64,000 nucleotides of DNA from Siphlonurus alternatus (lineage: Eukaryota > Arthropoda > Insecta > Ephemeroptera > Siphlonuridae), in NCBI GenBank assembly GCA_949825025.1, contig OX463778.1:47144829-47208828 (forward strand). Reading direction: 5' to 3'. Under the pieces are notes generated by a model. It made no database searches. It was not told the DNA's origin and saw only the letters and a program-made list of their open reading frames with translations. Made by a program: the position numbers and the translations under genes. Below, piece after piece: positions 37,201-49,200 of the stretch; positions within the stretch are counted from its first letter, which is position 1, and the number at the start of each line of letters is the position of its first letter.

Positions 37201-40200
37201 AAAAAAAACAAAAAAAATTAAAACATTTCGACAATAGTTTTGAAATTATTCTAAAATAAAAGCATGCAGGACCGAATTAAAGTAAAATTTAAGTAAATTG
37301 AAAGAACTTATTTATTACAACTATTGCTGCGGTATTTCATGGTACAAAAAGCACATCACTTACTTCATACTTGTACTAAATAATATTTGAACTTGATAAT
37401 TACAAGAAATAAAATACCAGAAAGAAACTCCCATGACTAAAACTGATCATTTTAAAATATACAGTAGTAAATTAAAATGGACAATGAAAAACTATTTGCT
37501 CAGTAGACCTGTTATACAAATTAACAATGACTTGCAAAACTAAGAATTTTAAAGGTATCAACATTCTATATAAACAAAGTTATAATTAATGTATTAAGAG
37601 TTTTGATATAATTATACAGAACAGAGGTGTGATCTGACTTGATGTACAAACTCATTAACCTTGTGTATATCCTGTTTTTTAAGAGGGGGGTGATAAAATA
37701 GAATTGATTGAAATGGAGGAAAAGCAACAAACTGCTCTCGGGCGGCATGCGAGTGGTGAAAGGGGTAGAGGGGTGGTTGTTGCACCTGGACGATTAAGCC
37801 ACCCTATAATAGTGCACGCCGCAGTGTGACGTGCGCGTTGCCATCCCCATCATATATACATGCAGCAGCGTGCCTAACTAGCCCGAGCTGATTACCCCAG
37901 TGATGAATATATGTGACGCTCCGGGCTATCGTTCAACGTGTGCTGCACGAAATATGTTAACACACATAGCATTCACAACAATATAATATATATACGTAAC
38001 TTCCAATGGTTTGGGTATAAATAAACCTCTAATTATTATATATTATATATATGGAATGCAATGTATTTTTTTTTTCTCCTTACGATTCGCCTTAGGTGAT
38101 TTTTGCTTTTAAGACGCAAGTTATAATGAAAGGAAAGATGTTGTGTAAATAATTATAGTTTCAACGAATCATAATAAGAAATATATAATTTCATTTTTTA
38201 TATAAATATTTTTTTTTTAATAATTTATTATTTTTCTAAACTCTCACTGGGGTATGAAGATACATCTAATTATCATAATACTAGCCGTATTAATGGTATC
38301 TCACAGAGCTGAATATAAAATTTAGACGACTACTGTACGTTTTATTGTTCCCCTATTAGATGCCTTTTACATTTTTTTTTCATGAGATGATATTGCTCAT
38401 TTATTAATCGATTTTAAAATAATGCTCAAAGAAAATACAATAGCCCGCGTGGTTTATACATTTCTAACTATATTAGCGAATGCATTTATTTTTATTTAAT
38501 TGTCATAAAATACAAATAAAAGATATTAAAATTATTATTCTTTAGTTTCATTGTTGTTGTAATAACAATAATGCGGGTTTAATTTTGCGATTGCTGTACT
38601 TGGATATATACACGTAATTGCGGGGTGCGTAGCGAACTCTCAGAAACTTGGGCATTGTAGACGACTCGCGCTTGACAGTATGACACAGATGGCGTTTCAT
38701 TGTGACGTCACAGGGGGAGGAGATGATCCAGGCGGGTGAAAGTGGGGAGGAAAACTAAAGAGATTGTGAATAAGAGGTGGGGAACACGAGCTTGATATCA
38801 GAACGATATGTAGGGGTAGGTTATGTGTGCTATGAACGATATCAATTGTATCTGCCTTGTTCACTCAACAGAGTGAATAGTACGTACTTTGAGAAAATTA
38901 CGTTAAATGAGACATAGTATATTAATGCAAATAGATAAAAATTGTATGAATACCTTTTTTTTTCTCATAAGACGCAATTTTAGGAATTTATATTTTATTA
39001 TATCATAATGAATCAATGATGAATTTAAGTATTCTTGATGTACGGTATGTACATAATTATCATATACAATTTTTCCTCACAAGAAAATATCATCCCAACA
39101 TACAAACAAATAATGGAGTTGAAGTTTTCTTGAAAGGACAAATTGTATGCCAAATTGTATCGTGTAATACCAGGCTTCATAGTTTGTTCAACTAAAAATA
39201 TATTTTTTTTATTAGATTGTAATAAAAATATGACATATGAACATAATATATTGCTATTGGGGATTAAAAAAAAGAACAAAAATATACAATTTTATGACAT
39301 ATAATCGTTGATTCAATAATATAACAGTTATAATTCCAGTACTACAATGTTGCAATGGTCAATAATACACATAAAGCTTTGCACTAATTTAATATATTGC
39401 ATGGGACCACAAAATTTTATTCCGAGAAATAATATAGAAATCTATATATTTTCTTTATTACACTAATACACATTTGCTAAAGGTTGATTGTAATGATAAT
39501 AACAAGCATTGTGAGAAGTTACCGGGGCAGGATGTCGGTTTTGGTGTGATGCAGGGTATAGACTTAGGTCCCAAGTAGACTTGTTAATCTACTATACTAC
39601 CCCCTCGACTGCTGCTGCTGCTGCAGTCTCACTACAATACTGCATGCAGTATGCACGAGGGGAGATAATCATTACTCTACGTCGATTTTTATCCCCCACA
39701 TGCATCAATATTGTAAACCCGTCTCTTATATACACCACCATTATACCACCAGTAAAGCATTAGAAATGAACTTCTCTAGAAATTATTACGCTTTTGGAAA
39801 TTTAGTACCGCCCTTCAATCCCCTTGCCTTGACAGCCGTGCATACATTAATAGAAATTTTAAGCTGAAGTCAATCCATAAATACAGAACTGCTAGATATT
39901 TGAAATTTGAATATACAATATTATATTTTTTATATATTATTATATTTATTTATATTATATATAATTATTGTATATGCTGAGTATTTTGTATTTTTACTTA
40001 TTTGCCATGCATGCATGAACACCAAATCAGAAATGTAAAATAATGCAAAAATTAAACTTGTTAGGTAAAATTTAAAAGAAGGCGACAATTAAAAAATTAA
40101 CTGTGGATTATTATTGAATATTATATTATATACCTACATAAAATTTAATCTTTACTACGATTATAAGCGCATGACGGTGATTATATGTTCATGGTCCCCC

Positions 40201-43200
40201 AAAACCAGCATAATTCGATCACAATTGTAGTTACCAAAATTCGTCTTTTGTTATCTGTTGTGATATCTGCATAGATAATAAAGAATTATACCAAAAACAT
40301 CATGTTTGATATCACAAAATCACCTTTTGTCATTGAGGATTGTCATATTCTACCTACTTAAGTTTTTAGTTCTGATCGAGTTTTCATAATAAAAGAAAAT
40401 TCTGAGAAGCTGAATCAAATTGATTTTATCTAAGGTTATTATTATATATAATCCGTCTTTTCAACAATTTTATTCTTTTCATGTGATCTACAAATATTAT
40501 GTTACCATGGTATAAAAATAGGACATGCTGTAACTTCGCGCTCATTGAGGTACAGTCGCAGTCAAATTTAGTGGAACAGCGTGTACGGCGCTGCACCAAT
40601 AGCAATAGCTTTGTCCAGTGTTTGTGACTAACTCTGTACATGACATTTCTACCACCATTTTTATTCATTTGTAGACTGTAAATGTGACGGAGATGGTGTG
40701 TATACCAAAATAAAAGAGGCAAATAATCAATATCGTTGACGAGCTGTGTGTGTCAAGCTGTCAACCATCTATACATTGGAGTGATGACGTCTACAATATC
40801 TCTGTACAAAAATACCTCACAGTCAGTACCATATCATAATAAAACACAATATCAATAATAAATCAGAATAATATTTCAGAGAATAATATTAATTCACTTA
40901 TATAAAAAAAAAGCATTTCAAACCTATATGAACCTCTTGCATGAATCTATTTTTAAATATTAAATTATTCACTGAATATAGAATTACGATTTTATTTCAC
41001 GTTATAGTTATATTTAATAAATTTACGGTTGCAACATGGAAATGCTGTATAGTTCTCATAATATATAGAATAGATTTTGTGTTGAGACTTTTAGTTTAAA
41101 AAAGATAGAGAGAGAAATTCTTTTTTATAATATCTGTAACGTACGTGATAGGATTCAGTATAATATAGAAAAAAAAATAGAAGCAAATTTATATTTTTTT
41201 CTCAGCGAGGGTGAGCGAGGCGTGAAATCAAGGAGCACGCAGTGACTCTCGTCTCAGCTACAATAGTCGTGTATATATGCGTGTTTTATACGCATGATGC
41301 GTGAGTTACCTGCATGCTGCCTGTATGCTGAGGTAAAGGACATCAAGAATACACTGGGGAGGAAGCTCGGGGAGGAGCTCAGCCCACATCCCCAGCTGGA
41401 CTTCCTGTTTCCAGATTTCGTCTATTTAGGGAAAAAAAGGGCGGACAGCACCTGATGTGTATGCCTATTTATTTACCCTCCACGACTTTACTTAAATGTT
41501 TCAATAAAGTAGCAACGTTTTAAGTTTTCTTACCCTATTTGAAACTTACAATTTAGTTAAAATGATCCTTGCATCGTTTTCAATTTAAGGTGAATACTCT
41601 TAGTTTGTTAGTTTGAGAGGTTTATTTTTATTCCATCCAAATTACAAAACAAAAATACAAGTAAAGATGCGGATAACCAGCAAAGCACCAAAGCCACTAA
41701 ATTTCATTAATGTGGCTGATACCGTGCAAGCAAAATACTAAGAACACATAAAAAGGTATAATATATAATACTAATTCCTGCAAATATTAAACGTTTAAAT
41801 ATCAGTTCCACTATTTACCTTTGTTTAAAAAAGTCTTCTATGTGTTGATCTTCTGCTTTCTGCTTTTCATTTACGAACACACTCTTAATAAAATTTGGCT
41901 GAATGTCAGTATATTCCTGATACTGAAATTGACATCTTATATTCAGTGGATTGATACCCCTGAATATTATTCAGGTGTTGGTTTTCAGGTGTTAGAAACC
42001 ACTGTCAATTGACACCCTATTTTCAGTGGGTAGCAAGCACTGAAATATTTTCAGTGTTTTCTTTAACATTGAAATCAGGTACGATTTACGAAATTCAGAA
42101 ATATGTAATTCTTGAATTTATACAACAAAATTAAGTTTTATTTCTATATATTTAATAATATATTAACTTATTATAATTTTATTATGCCGTGGTACATAAA
42201 TTTAATGTAATATCATTCGATTGTAAAAAAATAAATACGATCTTTTTTATTTTAGTATATAAAAATTAGCTAGAAATATTATCAACAATAAATAAAACGG
42301 TGAAAAAAATGGTGATAAATAACATATAAATAATATTAATTGATAATTAGACCGATAGTATAATACTAATAGCAGTTACTAACCTACAGCAGGCATGGAG
42401 GGGGTTTGGGTAACTGAATTTGCTTCTCATCTCTTAATATAGCACGATCTCTTAAAAGAAATACGCTACAAAGTATCGTTGCACCTTAGTGAATATAAAT
42501 ATTATAAACTTTTGAACCAATTATAGATATTTCTCGTCATTTTTCTTCAATTTCATGACATGACGCCATCATCGCGTTCACAAAATTTTCCACTGCAGCT
42601 GACTAAATTATATTTACGGTTTGCGTTCTTCATTTGCTTTTTAATTTCACCTTAATTTTTTTCAGGTTATTAATTTTTTTTCAGTACATATTTTTATTTT
42701 TCAGCACAATTTATTTTTTCAGCATATCCTTACACTGGGATATATAATTGAGGTGTTAAGACATAGAAAATTTTTCGAAACTACTGAAAGTCAGTAGTTA
42801 AAAATATATACTGACATTAATTTCAGCCAAATTTTATTAAGAGTGCACTTAAATCTACAAACCTAAAACTAAAGAAAAAGAAACAGTAATTTTATGAACC
42901 ATTAATTGGTATGTCACATTTGTTTATGTGCCTAGTAATTTAATGTTTATATTCATATATTGTAAAAGTTTTGGTGGTGGTATAAAAATTCTGCGAGTTG
43001 TAAATGCTAAACGTTAGTGCATGCTTGCATGCATCTAAAATCTAATGCATTGCAAAGTTTATTACGAGAAATTGTTTTATTATTATGATTTAGCACTTCA
43101 GATGTACGTTTTAGAATTAAGAGAAGCGAGAACATTCTTAACATAAAAAAAAAAAAAATCAGAACTTGTTGCAAAGCATTAGATAAAACAAACAAACAAT

Positions 43201-46200
43201 AATTTAACTTTGATGTTATTCGTAAATTTATACACCATCATTATAATATATCATGGATCAAAGAAAATTTTCAATTTCTTTTATAAAAGTATTTCCATGA
43301 TTGCTTCTTTTTCCGTATTCTTTGCACTATATAATACGAAGATATAGTTCTTATAAAGCTCTATTTCCAAAATAAAAGCCAATTTTGAATCAAACGAACG
43401 CTTCCTTGACCTAGCTTTGATTGCTTGATGCTGACCACCGTGTCTTGTGGTTTCAGGAGGGCGGAGATGGCGCTGGTGGCGAGGAGGGCAAGGACCTGCT
43501 GCAGAGCGGGGGCGGTTCCCCCGAGCACGGTCCATCCTCACCAACCTCGCCCAAGGACAAGGACTCTGAGGGAGGAGGACAGTCTGCCATGTCCAAGCTC
43601 AGCGGGGTGCTCGAAAAAGTGCGCCTGCCGCCTAACCCATTCAAGAAAAACAAGGTAAAAACTAAAATTATTCCTCAGGGTGGCTCTTCAATGCAGTAGA
43701 TCTATAATACAATTATATATAGATCGGGGCTAGTGGAAAGAAGATCCAGCCAGTCACAAATGTGTACGTTATCAACTTTTTTAGTGCAGGAAGTCCACTC
43801 ACTTTTTAAGATCACACTCCTTTGCAGATACCATTGCTTGTTAATTAAAAAAATAAATAAATAAATATATAAACAAATAAATTATTTTAATTTTATCAGG
43901 TTGTTTAATTAATTTATTTAAGCTTAACTTGTTTATTAGGTCTGTTCGTATTTAACGTGTGCACATAACGTGTGAAACCGTACGTTTTGTTTTCAAGAAA
44001 TGTTACATTTCTCATGTTTCTTATTAACACACAGCTTATAATATACATCAAAATTTAACTGATAAGTTTTAAACACGTCACAAATATAATTTACATAAAG
44101 AATAAATGATATGACTTGCATGTCAAAATAAAAAAACGCCTCGGCGCTGAGTGTTATGCTGCATCATGTATGCAACCCGGCTTAGTTGCGTGCTCGAGGG
44201 GCTGCATACCCGGCAGGCGCTTCAGTCACTGTCATGTCTGCGTTGTGTGCTGTAGGGCGGTGAGCACCAGGCAGTCGAGCTTGAGGAACAGAAGGAGAAG
44301 GAGGGCGAGACCGAGAAGGAAGGCGAGGAGGGAGCGGCGGAGGCGGAGGAGAAGGAAAAAACGACCCAGCCCACCCCCGTGTCCCGCCGCACAAGGCTGC
44401 TCGAAGCCATTCGAGCGCCGCTTGCTGCCGTCTTCCCGCGTAAGAGCAAGTCCGCACCAAAGGTAACATAATTATCTTTACCTTGTTCGTAAATATAATC
44501 TAAGAGAATGCAAAATGTGTGATAATTAATATATATTTTATGAAATTTATAGCTTGTCTTTAATTTGTGTAAAATTTATTTCACTCAACATGTCTCATGC
44601 AGCAATTAAATTTGAATAAAAGTATGACGTGTGGAAAGGCCTTAATAAATGGATTCATTTAAAATAGATACAGCAAAATCGCCCGTATATATCTCTCGTT
44701 TTACATCACTAAATGCACAATTAGTATTAAAACTTTTCTTTGTTCTTTGATAGTTACATAAATTCTTGTAGAGTGCTTGTGTTTGATGATTATCTTTTGA
44801 AGTTTTAATAAAAAGGTTTTAAAAAATTCTTTATGATCCCATGTGATTTTCACATCATGAAATTTAATGAGATGAGAGTATAATACGCACTCCTTACATA
44901 ATATAACATGTTGCGTGTGGCGTATAATACATACGAAAATGTGTGTAATGTCTACAATAGAATGTCTACGTACTTGCTCCAGGGGCTGCTTATCCGACAA
45001 GCGCTTTCATTTTATGTTGTTTGCTTTACAATTTTCTTAGCAATATTGTGTGACATTGTGAGTACGTTGTTACTCTGTTGACAAAATCTGATGATATGTA
45101 TTATATTACACCAAGAAACCTAGTGGTATGACTCGTTAAATTCATATCTTAAAAAATAAACATATTTTTTTATTGCAACTTATATAGTTAATCATCAAAA
45201 ATTGTCTAATTTATGTCATATATTGTTGTGTAGTAAATATTAAAAAAAAAAAAAGTTTTAAGCCTTATTCTTTAATTTTTTTATTACTTAAAAAAAAAAA
45301 AGGAATCAGTAAAAGAAAATTCCTTGTTTTGTCATTTCTGTTTGTAAATTCTGCTTTTTTAATTAAAACTAGTGTCAAAGTAATCATGTGTTGCATGTCA
45401 ATTAGTCAAGTCCTTTATAAATGTACGTTTCACGTATCCTTGCTTGAGCTGGGTTCGCATCATCTTGGCCGCTCAGTGGCAACACTAGCACTCACTGCTC
45501 CTCTGGCCCGGAGGCTGTGAGGGAGGGTCGAGATCATGGAGACGGCGTGATGCCACCCAACCCTCTTTCCCCTCCGCTCCATTCGCGAGCGAGCGAGAGA
45601 GCTTCAGTGCAGGCTGGTAGCAGGACAAGCTCGGCCGGGCGAACGTCACGGACACCCAATTTAATCGTTTGAATCCTTAGCAGTGAGCGAGTCGTCGCTC
45701 GAAACAGTCGTCACCATCGCCTCAGTTGCTAATATACTTGCATAATGGTTAGTTCGTCTAGTTAATGGTTCTCATTGTTATCAGTGCTCCAGTTATTTAA
45801 CTAGTGAATAAAAGTGAGAGTTGCACGTTAAAGATCATATAAAATGTATTTTCACGTCTTGTAATATACATTTGTGTTCTTTTTAAATATTGTATATTTC
45901 CTTTGTCTTTCTAGTCACAAAGAGAGCTTATATATTAGTAAGTAGGATTTATGATTGTTGAGATTTGCAGTGAAATTGAAAACATTGATTCTGTATGTCC
46001 TCCGCAAGCAAGTGCTATCGATCGCTCGGCGCTGCAGCTGGCATACGCAGCACTGTGTCGCCGTCCGGGCTGGCTGCTGGGGAGCGCGCCCTCTTTTCTC
46101 TTTCTCTCGCTAACCGTTCTGCATGCGGTGTGGTTTGCAGGAGAAGGACGCAGAAGCAGGCGAGGGTGGTGGCGAAGCAGAGGCTGGGGACGACAAGAGC

Positions 46201-49200
46201 AAGGAGGACAAGGGGGCAGACGTAGAGGACGGCTTGGAGACTGTCAAGCTGGAGCCTCTGGAAGCTTCAGCGGAGGTGAGCGCGCGCACGACCTCAGCTC
46301 CACCTAGCAATGCATAAATAACGAAATCGGGTCAAGCCGTCATTTGAGTGCCTTGGCGAACATTGTTCAGAGATTTTTATTTATTTTTTTTTATTATAAT
46401 GATATTGTTACTCGTCATTACAGGGTAATGAGATTAGATATGACTTAATTGCAATGTGACATATACAGAATATAATCTTTTGTTGGCTTCTTGATTCTTT
46501 TTTTTCTTTTTTTTTTTGTAAAAATTCATGTTTGTCTTACGAAATAAAATAAAGAATTAATTTATAAATTATTATAAAATATAATATTTTATACTTAAGA
46601 AATATTTCGAAATGAATATTTTAAATTATTTATTCTATAGGAAACTGAGAAGGATGGTGAAGTTCAAGAAGGTGAACCAACTGTATGGGACCACTTAAAA
46701 GCTACATTTCAAGCGCACAAGCTTTTGATCAGTGAGTATCTTTCTACTCCCAAGTGCATGCAGTTCCCGAGAGCGCGTGCTGATGTGTCGTGTCCTCCTC
46801 AGTCGGCGCGGTGGTGTTCCTGCTACTACTGCTGGTGATCATCATTCTGGCCATCACGGGACCGCGCTATCCCAAGTACACGGAGATGCTGGTGGACGGA
46901 CGCTATATCACCGCCGTTACCTCTTGCGGACCTGTGCAAGGGTACGTGACCCATCAATATCTAAATACCCTCAACCGCGTGACGTCAAGAAGTGATGAGA
47001 GTGCTGGAGCATATTAAAATTTAATAGTTACATCAATTTTTAAAAGAGATAAAGAATGTATGTTTTATAAGTCACGTGGTGTATGGTTCTTTATGGTTTA
47101 TGGTATATATATAGTATTATATACTTTAATGGATTGTTTTTCTCAACATATAGTTAAAAAAATAATAATAATAACATAATAACCGTTCTCGCCCCCCCCC
47201 CCTCCCTTCCCTTTCCTCTTTCACTCTTCTTCATTTTATAATTAAATTTTTTTAAATGCGTATTATACTCTATATACGATTTTGCATAATATTACAAACA
47301 CTGCATGACAAACGACATTTAAAACCAACAGTATCGCATGTGCAGGTTATTGGACGAAAGCGAGTATGTGTTCCACGGTATTCCATACGCGGTTCCTCCG
47401 GTGGGCGAGCGTCGGTACGCACCAGCCGAACCGTTGCATCGTCTGGACGCGTGCTGGAACGGCACTTTTCGCGCGTGGCACAACGAGACGGAGCCTGGAC
47501 CCGTGCAGTGCTGGCAGACCTACCGCAACGGCAGCTTGGACGGAGCTGAGGACTGCCTCACGCTAGATGTCTACTCACGCAAGGTGCGATATTTGTTGTC
47601 TAGTTTATCTGTAGAAGTAGGGGGAGATAATGGATATAATGCATGCAAATTATTTATACAACGAATGTTCCATATTCAATTAAATTTCATGATGTAAATT
47701 GAATTAATTTGATACTTATTATTTTTTAACTAGCATTTTATTTTCATGTAATTTCATATTGTGTTTGTTGCTTGGTTAACCTAAAACAGTGTAAAAAAAT
47801 AGATAATATAAATTATTCTCTATTCATTCATAAGATATAATTTGCAGTTTCAATTTCATGAAAATAAGGAGCAAAGAGAATAAAAAATAACCGTCACACA
47901 CTTTAAGTCCCTGCATGGCATGAATTCAGGAAGTTAAACATATTTAAAGAGCCTTGCCATATAGAGTTATTAAATCCCACCAAAATGTCAGCGTTTTATT
48001 CAAGAATTTTATGTGTGTTTTAAAACAAGTCATTTCACCCCTAATTTAACCCTATCAACATGGTATGTCATGTGTTTAGAACAATTTATAAAGGAATGCA
48101 GAGGAAAGGGGGAGGGGGTGCATTTTTTCCATAACAGCATTTTGTTTAATTATGGTGTGTTAAATTCAATAATATAGTTACCAGTAATATAAAAAATAAT
48201 AAAAAAAAAAATTGATGCACGTGAATGTTTTTTTTTTTTTTTTTTTTTTTTTTTAATCTCTCATTCTAGTTTAATTATATATACTGATATAGTATGCAGG
48301 TTAATATATAACTAATTTTGTATGTATGCCTCCAATCGCATTTTTGTTCTATACCTCCATTGGAGTATTGTCCTCATTTTTTTTTTATTGCAGAATTAAT
48401 GGATAGAGCGTGCAAAGTTATGCTACCCTGATTTTTTTCAGATTTTTTAGAGCCCGGGAACTATTTTTAAAAAATTATTGAAATTTATTTTTGTGACGTC
48501 ACGAGACGCCGCTCCTTAAGAAAAAGATAGGACTTGACGCCGCGTGACGTCACAAATAGGACTTTCAATAATTTTTTAAAAATATTTCCCTGGCTCTAAA
48601 AAATCTAAAAAAAATCAGGGTAGCATAACTTTGCACGCTCTTTCCATTTCTACAATAAAAAAAATTGAGGACAATACTCCATTACATAATTCATTTTAAA
48701 TTTTTTCTTCAAACTGTATTTATATATGCTTTTTGCAGTGGCGTAGCCAGGAAATATCCAAGGGGGAGGTTCCTCAAGATAAAGATTAAGAACAGCCCAC
48801 TGGGGGATTTGGGGGCGTAGCCCCCCAATAGCCCGCCGCAGGCGCGATTTTTTTTAAGGACACTCCCCTTTTTTAGGGTAAAATTATGAAAAAAACACCA
48901 TAGAGAATGTATGGCCTGATGCATGCATTTTTTTTTAATTTTTGTTTCTTGCACCCCATTTTTTTAATTTCTTTTCAATACGTGCACTAACGTAATAAAT
49001 AAAGCTTTGGGTAAATAATTTTAGTTAAATCAAGTAATTCAAGTATTATTCGTATTATTTTTATTAATTTCATGATGCGCGATTTTTTTGAAACAGGGGC
49101 GTGGACTATTATTTTTTTCGATGAAAAGTTGCAGCAATTTTCTTATATATATTTGTAAATCGTAAATTATATTATGTAGTTACAATATTTTTGTCACTAC

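Larger units (their letters stand above)
34209..43456 (+). other. Nrt intron after coding exon 1 (9.2 kb)
   Basis: No exon recognised on either strand. Contains GC-rich patches, a TIR element at 41.88-42.85 kb and several TAA-type simple repeats (36,208-36,230). TGACGTCA occurs at 36,773 and 38,703 outside any repeat I recognise. Confidence 0.55.
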
